Source: an uncultured Treponema sp. (lineage in GTDB: Bacteria > Spirochaetota > Spirochaetia > Treponematales > Treponemataceae). From it: a stretch of 64,000 nucleotides of DNA. The stretch is taken from positions 62,001-126,000 of the forward strand of contig ONPD01000005.1 in NCBI GenBank assembly GCA_900319625.1, in the 5' to 3' direction. Below, one piece after another: positions 43,939-53,057 of the stretch. Each line of letters begins with the position of its first letter. Positions within the stretch are counted from its first letter, which is position 1. A program made the translations under genes and the position numbers. The notes beneath the pieces are model-generated. The model saw only the letters and a list, made by a program, of their open reading frames with translations, had not been told where the DNA came from and made no database searches.

Positions 43939-45191
43939 TGGTTGCCTTCCAAAACTTTAATTTCCGGCAGAACAATATTTCCCCAGAAGTGGGAATACCA
44001 GTTCAGATTATGCAAACCTGATTTTGTATCCATAATTTCAAAATTGAAGGCTTCATTAACCATGTCATATTTTTCTTCGCTGCCGTAGCCGTCCGGTTTT
44101 GTCAGTTCAAGCTTTACGCGATACTTTCCGGGAGCAAGTAAACTTGTATCAACAGAAAACTGCAATTTTTCTTCCTGGCCGGATTTTTCAAAAGAAACAT
44201 TTTTACTGACAGCAGTCGCAAGGGGTGTTCGTTCTGAATTATGAATAATGCATCTTAATTTTGCACTCTGACAAACTTCTTTTACAAAAATCAAAAGTTC
44301 AAAATCCAGTTTTTCCCCATACTCAATAACATTGCTTTCCCTTCCAAGCAGTTCAGCCTGCTGAATGATCAGCTTGTAATTGGTAAAAGAGTCATTTCTT
44401 TCAATATTCCGCAAATCATTTTTGAGCAGCATCTTATTTGCGGTATCAGAATAGATTTCGATTGCTTTTTCTACGTCACCAAAATAAATCAGTTTTCCGT
44501 GACTCAAAACAGCGCATTTTGTACAAAGCTTTCGGATTGTGCTCATATTGTGGCTAACATACAAAATCGTGCGTTTTTCTTCGCTGGAAAGAAGACTCAT
44601 TTTATCAAGACACTTGTTCTGAAAAGCAATGTCACCCACCGCCAGAACCTCATCCATTATCAGGATTTCTGAATCAAGATGTGCAGCAACTGCAAAGGCA
44701 AGCTTTACATACATTCCAGAAGAATAACGTTTTACAGGAGTATCGATAAAATCCGCACATTCAGAAAATTCAATTATCTTTTCTATTTTGGAATCAACTT
44801 CTCTGCGGCTCATACCAAGAATGGCGCCATTCAGATAAATATTTTCGCGGCCGGTAAGTTCTCCGTGAAAGCCGGTTCCTACTTCGAGCATAGAGGAAAT
44901 GCGGCCATTTATTTCTATTCTGCCTTCGGTTGGAGCTGTAATCTGCGAAAGAATTTTGAGCAGAGTGGATTTTCCGGCTCCGTTTGCTCCGATGATTCCG
45001 ATTTTTTCGCCATCTTCAATTTCAAGAGAAACTCCATCCAGCGCCCAGAATTCATTCTTCGCCTTATGATTATTTTTTCCGCCTTTTACGCGGGCAAAAA
45101 ATTCCTGAATATCCCCCTTTAAGGTTCCGCTGTTTATTGAGCCAAGTTTATATTTTTTCTTAAGATTTTCAATTTTGATGATTGCTGACAT
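43935..45191 (-). CDS. Polysaccharide export ABC transporter ATPase with C-terminal glycan-binding domain (Wzt-like)
   Basis: 418 aa. The ATPase half has Walker A GANGAGKSTLLKILS (about 68-82), signature YSSGMYVKLAFAVAAH, Walker B ILIMDEVLAVGD and switch YVSHNMS. Residues ~250-418 form a separate beta-rich domain like Wzt-C, which in O-antigen systems binds the modified end of the finished glycan and so ties export to chain completion. It pairs with the permease just upstream (18-nt gap, Shine-Dalgarno GGAAGGAGAG). Confidence 0.93.
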   Translation of the reverse strand: MSAIIKIENLKKKYKLGSINSGTLKGDIQEFFARVKGGKNNHKAKNEFWALDGVSLEIEDGEKIGIIGANGAGKSTLLKILSQITAPTEGRIEINGRISSMLEVGTGFHGELTGRENIYLNGAILGMSRREVDSKIEKIIEFSECADFIDTPVKRYSSGMYVKLAFAVAAHLDSEILIMDEVLAVGDIAFQNKCLDKMSLLSSEEKRTILYVSHNMSTIRKLCTKCAVLSHGKLIYFGDVEKAIEIYSDTANKMLLKNDLRNIERNDSFTNYKLIIQQAELLGRESNVIEYGEKLDFELLIFVKEVCQSAKLRCIIHNSERTPLATAVSKNVSFEKSGQEEKLQFSVDTSLLAPGKYRVKLELTKPDGYGSEEKYDMVNEAFNFEIMDTKSGLHNLNWYSHFWGNIVLPEIKVLEGNQ

Positions 45192-45208
45192 ATCCGCTCT
45201 CCTTCCTG

Positions 45209-46057
45209 CTAAACCTTGTCAATAAAAGTTTTTTCAGTTTTGTTGTAGCTGAATATTCCAAGCAGTGAAATAACAATAGTAACAGCCCAGCTTATCCCCC
45301 AAAGTTTTAAATCAAGGGAATAAGAGCCAAACATTCCCTGTTTGAAGAGAATTACGGCCGGGGTAACGGGATTAAGCATATACAGGCTCATAAATCTCTG
45401 GGGCACAATAGAAAGCGAATAAACAACCGGAGTTCCGTACATCCAGATCTGCATCAAAAAGTGTACAAGAATTGAAAGATCGCGATATTTAGTTGTAACT
45501 GAAGTGATTATTAAGCCGACTCCCAGCCCAAAAAGTCCCAGCTGCAGCATGATTAAAGGAAAATATAAAAGAGCCGGAGTAAGATTAAAGGTCCAGCCAT
45601 TAAACGAATAATAAATCATCAAAAGTGCAAGAAGCAGGAACTGTATGCAAAAATCAAAAAAAGCAGTGATGATATTTGAAATCGGCAGGGTTAAACGTGG
45701 AAAATAGACTTTACCAAACAGATATGCATTGCCCACAAAAAGATTGGAATTGTCATTCACACACTTGCTGAAAAAACTCCAGATTATATTACCCGAAAGA
45801 TAAAATACCAGCTTTGGAAGACCGTCGGTAGAAAGCCCCGCAACCGTTCCAAAAATAATTGAATAGCAAATAATAGAAAGAATCGGTGTAATCAAAAGCC
45901 AGGACGAACCGAGAATTGTCTGCTTATAGCGTGTTGAATAATTTTTCTTTACAAAAAGCCAGATAAGATCGCGGTATTTCAAAAGTTCCTGCAAGTTCAA
46001 GGAGAAAAATCTGGTTTTTGGAGTGATTATCGTTTTATGTGCTTTCTTGTCGTTCAT
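45209..46057 (-). CDS. Polysaccharide export ABC transporter permease (Wzm-like)
   Basis: 282 aa from the ATG at 46057, which overlaps the previous stop by one base (TGATG). ABC-2 permease with the amphipathic N-terminal helix RDLIWLFVKKNYSTRYKQTI, six TM helices, and the conserved C-terminal region YMLNPVTPAVILFKQGMFG typical of O-antigen, capsule and teichoic-acid exporters. With the Wzt-like ATPase it should move an undecaprenyl-linked glycan across the inner membrane. Confidence 0.92.
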   Translation of the reverse strand: MNDKKAHKTIITPKTRFFSLNLQELLKYRDLIWLFVKKNYSTRYKQTILGSSWLLITPILSIICYSIIFGTVAGLSTDGLPKLVFYLSGNIIWSFFSKCVNDNSNLFVGNAYLFGKVYFPRLTLPISNIITAFFDFCIQFLLLALLMIYYSFNGWTFNLTPALLYFPLIMLQLGLFGLGVGLIITSVTTKYRDLSILVHFLMQIWMYGTPVVYSLSIVPQRFMSLYMLNPVTPAVILFKQGMFGSYSLDLKLWGISWAVTIVISLLGIFSYNKTEKTFIDKV

Positions 46058-47154
46058 CAATAGCTTTCAATCCTAAGTATTGTTAGCAATATCTTCCTGA
46101 AAATTCTGTAAAAGATATTATCTTTATGCTCGCATGCAAGCTGATTACCAAAGAAAAAATCAAATTTGGTATGACCAGCAAAAAAACGATACTTTCTTAT
46201 AAAAGTCATATCGCGTTTAAGGATAGCTTTGTAAAAATCTTTGTCCATCTGTCTTTTTAAAGTCAGAAGGTATGTTGCAAAGGAATTTGTATCTCTGAAA
46301 GATTTATCCTCAACTTTTTGTTTACATTCTTCAATAGTTTCTGCCCAAACTTCAAAACTTGCCGTATCAAAATCTTTTGCAATCCATGAAAGAATTTCTT
46401 TCGAAGGAGAAAAACCTAAATAATCTGCGGCAGGACGCAGTGTTCTAAGCTTTCTTTTTACATAAAAGTCCGGAAATTCGTAATCGCAGAAAGTTCCGTA
46501 AGTTTCAAACTCGGAAAAATAACGCTCATCATCCTTAATCAAATCTTTTGAATGTAAATCTGAACCTTCAAGGATTTTCTGCCAGAAGTTTTCTCCGCCA
46601 TATTTTTGACTGGCCTTTATTTTTTCAAGCATTACCTTTACGATTTTTACATTAAAAAGCATATGTTCAGAAATAAAAGATTCTTTTGTTTTCTTTGCAT
46701 ATCCAAGTAAATTTTTAATAGCAGTAAAATAAACCTTAAAATATTCACGCTTAAGATTAAAAAAAGGTTTACCATTTTCATCGAAAAAAGAAATTGGATT
46801 TAAAGGAATTGTATCGGCATCCCAAACAAGATAATAATCATCCTTACAGGTATAGCAGAGTGCAAGTTTTATAAATTGCTGTAAATACCAGCCGGCATTC
46901 GATTCAATACAATTCATACTTTTGAGATATGCTTTTACAGCTCCATAAGACATACCTTCAAAAACACTATCTTCATCCATGAATACACAGGCTTTAAACT
47001 CTTCATCAGAAACAGTTTTTGCTTTAAGTTCTTTTGAAGAAACAACGACTATTCTTTTGGGTGCAATATTTTTTCTAATATAAGGAACTGCCTTTTTTGC
47101 GACATCCCAATCAGATGCCTTTATTGTAAGATAAATATCAAAATCTTGATTCAT
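46057..47154 (-). CDS. Predicted glycosyltransferase-like protein (DUF6492-type)
   Basis: 365 aa, soluble. It starts DFDIYLTIKASDWDVAKKAV and contains a nucleotide-sugar DxD motif in YYLVWDADTIPLNP (about 105-118), then SEHMLFNVKIVKVMLEKI. The layout resembles the DUF6492 group found in capsule clusters; the family number is from memory. Donor and acceptor are unknown. It is the first gene of the six-gene minus-strand operon, with Shine-Dalgarno GAAAGG. The phase-variable glycosyltransferase starts divergently 62 bp away. Confidence 0.75.
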   Translation of the reverse strand: MNQDFDIYLTIKASDWDVAKKAVPYIRKNIAPKRIVVVSSKELKAKTVSDEEFKACVFMDEDSVFEGMSYGAVKAYLKSMNCIESNAGWYLQQFIKLALCYTCKDDYYLVWDADTIPLNPISFFDENGKPFFNLKREYFKVYFTAIKNLLGYAKKTKESFISEHMLFNVKIVKVMLEKIKASQKYGGENFWQKILEGSDLHSKDLIKDDERYFSEFETYGTFCDYEFPDFYVKRKLRTLRPAADYLGFSPSKEILSWIAKDFDTASFEVWAETIEECKQKVEDKSFRDTNSFATYLLTLKRQMDKDFYKAILKRDMTFIRKYRFFAGHTKFDFFFGNQLACEHKDNIFYRIFRKILLTILRIESY

Positions 47155-47181
47155 ATAGACCTTTCTAAAAAATCACTTTAA

Positions 47182-47210
47182 TTGCAAAAACAATATCGAA
47201 ATGCTAAATT
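47182..47210 (+). promoter_or_regulatory. Promoter of the two-domain glycosyltransferase, leaderless spacing
   Basis: TTGCAA (47182-47187), 17 bp, TAAATT (47205-47210) with an extending TG (TGC before the hexamer); the ATG at 47217 is six bases downstream. The same spacing is found at other leaderless candidates in this window, which supports 47217 as the true start. Confidence 0.65.
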
Positions 47211-47216
47211 ATTGAA

Positions 47217-49459
47217 ATGTTTGTTTGCAAATATAACCAGCATAAAGAATACCCCCCCCTAAATCAATTTCAACTATACACAAATTTAGGTATCTATTAA
47301 ACGGGGCATTCTTTACTTCTTCAATTACAGGGCAGCAAAGATTTGCATCCAATATTTTATTAGAATTAGATAATCTTATTTCACATAATGAACTTTCTCT
47401 TATAGTACCAAAATCAGTGTCACTTCCAGCTTTCAAAAATATAAAAATCATACGCTTTGGAAGCTTAAAAGGAAAATTATGGGAACAAACGGAACTTGCT
47501 TTATATCTTATAATGCACAGATGCAAGGCAATATCCTTCTGCAATTCCACTCCACTTTTATGTCCGGGACCGACTTTCATACATGATATTCTTATTAAAT
47601 TACATCCTGAATTTTTGAATACATTTGCCGGAAAACTTTCCAGATTTTTCTATATAAACTGTCTTAGAAGAGCAACTAATGGAAAATTTCCCGTATTAAC
47701 AGTTTCTGAATTTTCAAAAAATCAGATTTCGAAATATTGCAGAGTTCCGCATGACAAAATAATCGTAATATCCAATGCCTGGCAGCATTTTGAAAAAATC
47801 GATGAAGACGATTCTTTTTTCCATAGAAATCCTAATATAAGAAAAGGCGAATACTATTTCAGTCTTGGAAGCAGAAGTGCCCAAAAAAACCTTAATTATA
47901 TATATGAAAATGCAAAATATTATCCAGACCGAATCTTTATAATTTCTGGAAAAAATGTAAGAAACTTTAAGCAAACTGAAAATTTACCGGAAAATGTAAT
48001 TCACACAGGTTTTATTCCTGACAATGAAATTAAATCTTTGATCAGCAACTGCAAGGCATTTGTTTTTCCTTCTGTTTATGAAGGATTTGGCATACCGCCT
48101 CTGGAAGCCTTATCTCTAGGAAAACGAATTATTTGTTCTGATATTCCTGTTTGCCATGAAATTTTTGAAAATTCTGTAAATTATATAAATCCTCTTAACT
48201 ATAAAATAGACCTGGACTTACTCCTGGCAGAAAAGCCATCAGACGCTAAAGAAAAAATACTTGAAAAATATAGCTGGAAGAATTCCGCCCAAAAATTTTA
48301 TGACTTTTATAAAAGTCTGAATAATACAGATAATAAAAACAAATTACCTGAAAAAATTCTTTTTGTTTCAAATACCGCAAATTTTTCAAAATTCAATCGC
48401 CCACTCATAAAAGAACTTACAAACAGAGGATATTGTGTTGATTATTGCTCTCTGGGAGAAGAGGATATTCCTGTCTGCATAAATCAATACAAAATAGATA
48501 TAGCCCGTTCCCCTCTAAGTTTAAAAAATATAAAAGCTCTTATTCAGCTAAAAAAAATTATCAAACTCAATGATTATAAAATTATTCACTGTCACACTCC
48601 AATGGGTGGAGTTCTTGCCCGCCTTGCCGCAAAAAAAGATTTTAAGAAAAAAAGAATCAAGATAATTTATACAGCTCACGGTTTTCACTTTTATAACGGA
48701 GCGCCATTATTACGAAACCTTGTCTATTTCTTTGTTGAATTTATACTTTCTTTTTACACTTCAGTTCTTGTAACTATGAACAATGAAGATTTTTGCCATG
48801 CAAAAAAATATTTTAAGAAGCCGGAAATTTTTAAAATTCCAAGTACAGGCTACAATTATATAAAGTTTTTCCCAGTTTCAATTTCTGAAAAGTTTAATTT
48901 ACGAAAAGAATTAGGATTAAACTCAACTGATTTTATTATAATATACACAGCAGAATTCATTCCCAGAAAAAATCATAAAATGTCATTTTCCGTGTTATCT
49001 GATATAAAAAAACAGATTCCTAACGCACATCTTGTTCTGCTTGGTAAAGGGAAAAATTTTGATGAAGCAAAAGCAATGGCAAACAGCATGAACATTGCTC
49101 AGGATATTACTTTTGCAGGATATGTAAAAAATACAGATGAATATTGCAAAGCTTCTGATTTATTTATTTCTACAAGTTTTCAGGAAGGAATTCCCGTTAG
49201 TATTATTGAAGCAATGGCTTGCGGACTTCCTGTAGTTGCATCAAAAATCCGGGGACATACAGATTTAATTAAAAATTATGAAAATGGATTATTATGTGAC
49301 GTTAATTCAAAAGAAGAATTTGAAAATGCCATTCAGCAACTATATGCCGACAAGGAATTATATGAAAAAATAAAAAACAATAATATAAGTGCCTGCAAAA
49401 TCCATAATTCACAAAATATTGTTTCGAATATGATGGAAATTTATAGTACAGTTTTTTAA
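47217..49459 (+). CDS. Two-domain GT4 glycosyltransferase, out of frame at a poly-C tract
   Basis: From the ATG at 47217 the frame passes into eight C residues (47252-47259) and stops at codon 28. Adding one C joins it to the long frame and gives an intact 747-aa protein whose N-terminus then reads YLLNGAFFTSSITGQQRFAS, the normal GT4 start. Without it, translation could start only at a GTG (47417) inside the first domain. Domain 1 (about 25-360 of the joined protein) has YFSLGSRSAQKNLNYI and FVFPSVYEGFGIPPLEAL. Domain 2 (about 370-747) has HCHTPMGGVLARLAA, YTAHGFHFYNG, and FISTSFQEGIPVSIIEAMAC. Both carry the E-x7-E donor motif. It probably adds two sugars to the glycan exported by the adjacent ABC system. 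The assembly shows the OFF state unless the C-count is wrong. Confidence 0.8.
47252..47259 (+). repeat. Poly-C tract (8 C) inside the glycosyltransferase start region
   Basis: Eight consecutive C residues in otherwise AT-rich sequence, at codons 12-15 after the ATG. Eight C is out of frame; nine or six C would be in frame. It is the only homopolymeric C or G run of this length that I saw in the window. Confidence 0.9.
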
Positions 49460-49471
49460 TTGATTACAATA

Positions 49472-49500
49472 TTGCGGCCATCAAATATTAACGCTATTAT
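49472..49500 (+). promoter_or_regulatory. Promoter of pta
   Basis: TTGCGG (49472-49477), 17 bp, TATTAT (49495-49500), leaving a ~37-nt leader with Shine-Dalgarno GAGG at 49531. Confidence 0.5.
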
Positions 49501-49543
49501 AGAAAAGTAATTATTAATATTTTTTATATCGAGGTTATAAACT

Positions 49544-50575
49544 ATGGCATTTGTTGATGAATTGCTTAAAAAGGCAAAGAGCGCAAACAAAACTATCGTT
49601 CTTTGTGAAGGTGAAGATAAGCGTGTTGTTGAAGCCGCTTCTAAAATCGTAAAAGACGGAATCGCAAAAATCATTTTGATTGGAAGCGATGAAGACATCA
49701 AGGCAAGCGGATCTAACGCTGATTTGTCTGGTGTTACAATCGTAGATCCTGCAAAAGATGCAAACGCAGACAAATATGCTGAGCTTTTGTTCAAGGCTCG
49801 CGAAGGAAAAATCAACAAAAAGACAGGTGCCCCTGAATATGCTGACGTTGCAGCCGCAAAAGCCGCAATTCTTAAAGACCACACAATGTACGGAGCTTTG
49901 ATTTTGAAAGCCGGTGATGCAGACGGATTCGTTTCTGGTGCCTGCCACTCAACAGCAAACACACTCCGCCCTGGTCTTCAGGTTATCAAAACAGCTCCAG
50001 GCTTCAAAACTGTTTCTTCATGCTTCATCATGGTTGCTCCAGAGGGCGGAAATCCATACGTTCCAGAGGGAGTTGCCGTATTTGGTGACTGTGCAATCAA
50101 CATTGAACCAAGTGCAGAAGAGCTCTGCGACATCGCACTTGCATCTGCTGATACAGCAAAGAAGATTGCTGGAATCGAACCACGCGTAGCAATGCTTTCA
50201 TTCTCTACAAAAGGTTCTGGAAACGACGCAAAATTCTATGACACAGTTTCTAAGGTTCAGAAAGCTACAGAACTTGCAAAAGCTGCAAAACCAGAGCTTG
50301 CATTGGACGGTGAATTCCAGTTCGACGCAGCAGTTGCTCCAGAAGTAGGAGAACTCAAGGCTCCGGGCAGCAAGGTTGCAGGTCACGCAAATACCTTCAT
50401 CTTCCCTAACATCAATGCTGGTAATATTGGTTATAAGATTTGTCAGCGTATGGGCGGCTGGATGGCAATTGGTCCTGTATGCCAGGGCTTTGCAAAACCT
50501 TTGAACGACCTCAGCCGCGGCTGCAACGTAGATGACATTGTAGCTACAGTTGCTGTAACAGCTTTGCAAGCATAA
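49544..50575 (+). CDS. pta: Phosphate acetyltransferase
   Basis: Converts acetyl-CoA and phosphate to acetyl phosphate for ATP production through acetate kinase. 343 aa, the short single-domain form without the N-terminal regulatory region. Motifs: VLCEGEDKRVVEAA (about 20-33), DADGFVSGACHSTANTLRPG, RVAMLSFSTKGSG, GELQFDAAV-like segment (DGEFQFDAAVAPEV) and ANTFIFPNINAGNIGYK. Codon use looks optimised compared with the preceding glycan genes. ackA is not in the window. A copy of the palindromic repeat follows and probably ends its transcript. Confidence 0.96.
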   Translation: MAFVDELLKKAKSANKTIVLCEGEDKRVVEAASKIVKDGIAKIILIGSDEDIKASGSNADLSGVTIVDPAKDANADKYAELLFKAREGKINKKTGAPEYADVAAAKAAILKDHTMYGALILKAGDADGFVSGACHSTANTLRPGLQVIKTAPGFKTVSSCFIMVAPEGGNPYVPEGVAVFGDCAINIEPSAEELCDIALASADTAKKIAGIEPRVAMLSFSTKGSGNDAKFYDTVSKVQKATELAKAAKPELALDGEFQFDAAVAPEVGELKAPGSKVAGHANTFIFPNINAGNIGYKICQRMGGWMAIGPVCQGFAKPLNDLSRGCNVDDIVATVAVTALQA

Positions 50576-50620
50576 TTATTGGGAAGAAGATGTACTTACC
50601 GAGGCTTGTAAAATAATACT

Positions 50621-50779
50621 AAAAAAACTGGCGCGAGGGAGCAGAGTGTGGGGCGAAAACACTCTGTTTGTGGAGTGCCGCGAGAGCGGCACGTTTTATA
50701 GTTACTTTGCCACAAACAGCGTGTAGCGCGATATCGCGCGATTTCGAACCATACTCTGCGACCGGAAGCCAGTTTTTTT
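50621..50779. repeat. Extragenic structured palindromic element, copy 3
   Basis: Best copy, in the opposite orientation to the other two. Outer stem AAAAAAACTGGC (50621-50632) with GCCAGTTTTTTT (50768-50779). Then CTGTTTGTGG (50664-50673) pairs with CCACAAACAG (50710-50719), with GTGCCGC-GAGA-GCGGCAC at the tip and the GCGCGATATCGCGC palindrome. The A-run and T-run at its ends would make it a terminator in both directions, as fits its place between convergent pta and the SpoIIE-type gene. Confidence 0.88.
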
Positions 50780-50788
50780 TAGGTAAGT

Positions 50789-52921
50789 TTAGTCCGCATC
50801 CAATGCCTCGAGGAAGTCTTTGCTATCTTCCCTCTTCAGCACAATAATCGTAATATCATCCTTTCGGTCAGCCTCACCCACATACATCTTCACAGTACGG
50901 GCAAGTTCACTTACAAGACGGTGGGCATTCTTAGTATGATTTTCCATTAAAAAGTCTATGACTCTTTGCTTTCCAAACTGTTCATGGGCAAGATTTTCAG
51001 CTTCAGTTACACCATCAGTATAGCAGACCAGAATATCATCTTTTTGCATTGTAAAACTTACATCACGATATTTTACGTCAATATTTGCCATTCCGATTGC
51101 GCCAAACTGTTCAGCCTCGGAGTCTCCAACAATTTCTATACAATCATCAGTAGCGGCCCGGTAAAGAATAGGACGGGGGTGTCCGGCATTTGCAAAATCA
51201 ATCTTACAACAGTCATTTTCATCAAAATTACCGATGCGCATCATAATACCGGTCATATAGTTATCAATTGTGCCCTTTGCCACAATCAGATCGTGGTTTA
51301 CATCAAGCAGACATTTAGAAATCGGAACATCGTAAAAGCGGTTTTTCTGGAAGGCATTATAAACAATATTTTTAGAAAGCATGGTTATAAGGCTGGCCGC
51401 AATACCATGACCGGAAACGTCAAAAAGGGAAATACCGTCAAGCTTAATACCAAGGGCATAATAATCAAAAAAGTCGCCCGAAACTTCACTTAAAGGCTCA
51501 TAAGAAACCGCCATATCCCAGCCCTGATAATTTTTCTTAGGATAAGGGAAAAATTTCTGCTGAACAACGGCCGCCATCTGCAAATCAATATTAGAACGGT
51601 GAATTCGGTCAAGAAGGCGGTTATTTGCCTGATGAAGATTTTCAGTCTGCTTCTGAACCTCTTCCTTAAGATTTGTATTCAGATAATCGTTATTTATAAT
51701 CGTTATGGCGTGATTATGCGACAAAACGACAAGATAACTTATGATTGTAAGCTGCCAGCCATAAAAACTGAAGAAAGGCAGGGTCGTAATCTCAAATCCT
51801 ACTCTGATAATCAGATCAATAGCCACCATTATAATAAAAGGAATAAGGCTGACAGTCAGGATTAAAGAACTTTTTCTGAACATTTCAATCTGAAAGCCGC
51901 GAATAATATACCAGGCAACTATCAACATGTGGAAAAATGTCAGACAAAGTTCAGGAATAGAAATCTTCATCAGCTCATCATAATTTCGGGTGCTCAAAAG
52001 CATAAAAAGCTGAACTATAAAAACGACCAGCCTTATAAGTTCCAGAATAAAATTTTTTGGAAGAGTAATCAGCTGACGGACAAAGGCGACAAAAAGAACA
52101 AAGTTTAAAATGCCGGTAAAACACATGATTGTCCGGTAAAATTTATAGTAAGGAATGCCAAGTCTGATGTAAAGCGGGCATACAGGAATATAAAAGCTCG
52201 AGCTGAAAACCATTGCACAGAAACAAAGGAGGGCATACCAGAGATATTCTATGCGGTTTTTCAGCATAAAAAAGAGGAAAGAAAATATGAACATTGAGGC
52301 CAGCATGGAGCCTGCAAAGAACATATAGGCATAAGTGTTGAAAAAGCTTTTTATGATTCTTTTGAAATTTACGTGATGCTGATCAGAAATAAAGGCCTGA
52401 CCAGAAATTTCACTTTTTCCATGGCAGAAAACCTGAACAAGCAGGGTATTTTCACCCTCCTGATTTAATACGCAGGAAGGAAAATTATAGCCATGGGCAA
52501 GATACATGGGAGTTGTTTCAAAAGGCGGGAAGCTTCCTGAATAACCTACCAGCTGGTCATTAATCCAGACCTTATCGGCAAAATGGATATAGGTAAAATA
52601 GACCCCAAGATCCTTACCCTTCAATTCCTCCGGGAGAGTGAAGGTGGCCTTAAGCCAGATATAATGAGAGGAGCGGCCTGTTATTTTTTCAAGGTTTCGT
52701 TTTCCGAACTTAAGGGGATTATTAATTTTTGATTCTATTTCAGCTTCAGAAGGATAGTCTTCCTTATCAACAAGTCCCCAGGTAAAACTGTCGGTAAGGT
52801 TCAGTTCATAGTAATCATGTTTTACTCTTTCACCACCAATCCAGGATTTTAAGATAAAGAAAGCAGCAAAAACGGTGATAAAAGCATAAACGATTCCCAT
52901 CGTCCATATAGTTTTTTTCAT
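50789..52921 (-). CDS. 7TM sensor with SpoIIE-type PP2C phosphatase domain, second copy
   Basis: 710 aa, same layout as the protein at 14856-17069: N-terminal membrane anchor, extracytoplasmic jelly-roll sensor (SHYIWLKATFTLP; VWINDQLVGYSGSFPP), seven TM helices, coiled coil, and PP2C/SpoIIE phosphatase (SGDFFDYYALG; LFDVSGHGIAASLITML; NYMTGIMMRIG; NAGHPRPILY; LVCYTDGVTEAE; KDDITIIVL). Unlike its paralogue, it has no lipobox and no acidic tail. An extended -10 (TGGTATAAT) lies 18 nt before the ATG without a Shine-Dalgarno. The two copies suggest parallel phosphatase switches fed by different signals; their partner proteins are not here. Confidence 0.88.
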   Translation of the reverse strand: MKKTIWTMGIVYAFITVFAAFFILKSWIGGERVKHDYYELNLTDSFTWGLVDKEDYPSEAEIESKINNPLKFGKRNLEKITGRSSHYIWLKATFTLPEELKGKDLGVYFTYIHFADKVWINDQLVGYSGSFPPFETTPMYLAHGYNFPSCVLNQEGENTLLVQVFCHGKSEISGQAFISDQHHVNFKRIIKSFFNTYAYMFFAGSMLASMFIFSFLFFMLKNRIEYLWYALLCFCAMVFSSSFYIPVCPLYIRLGIPYYKFYRTIMCFTGILNFVLFVAFVRQLITLPKNFILELIRLVVFIVQLFMLLSTRNYDELMKISIPELCLTFFHMLIVAWYIIRGFQIEMFRKSSLILTVSLIPFIIMVAIDLIIRVGFEITTLPFFSFYGWQLTIISYLVVLSHNHAITIINNDYLNTNLKEEVQKQTENLHQANNRLLDRIHRSNIDLQMAAVVQQKFFPYPKKNYQGWDMAVSYEPLSEVSGDFFDYYALGIKLDGISLFDVSGHGIAASLITMLSKNIVYNAFQKNRFYDVPISKCLLDVNHDLIVAKGTIDNYMTGIMMRIGNFDENDCCKIDFANAGHPRPILYRAATDDCIEIVGDSEAEQFGAIGMANIDVKYRDVSFTMQKDDILVCYTDGVTEAENLAHEQFGKQRVIDFLMENHTKNAHRLVSELARTVKMYVGEADRKDDITIIVLKREDSKDFLEALDAD

Positions 52922-52982
52922 AAACGTTTATTCAATACAATTATACCATATCTTTCAGATATTTAAACAAATTTTAAGATTA

Positions 52983-53011
52983 TTGAGTAATGTATTGTTT
53001 TTCATTAAAAT
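52983..53011 (+). promoter_or_regulatory. Promoter of gltX
   Basis: TTGAGT (52983-52988), 17 bp, TAAAAT (53006-53011); a conventional leader with Shine-Dalgarno AGAGGA follows. Confidence 0.55.
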
Positions 53012-53057
53012 ATTTAGACTTATTTATAGAAAGAAATTAATTTTTTAGAGGATTTAT

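Noticed and set aside
39166..49459. Prophage or transposon explaining the AT-rich block
   Set aside because: No integrase, transposase, phage structural gene or clear flanking direct repeat was found; the genes form a coherent polysaccharide export set.
27743..50779. CRISPR array
   Set aside because: The only interspersed repeats seen are the three palindromic elements, kilobases apart and structured, with no regular spacers and no cas genes.
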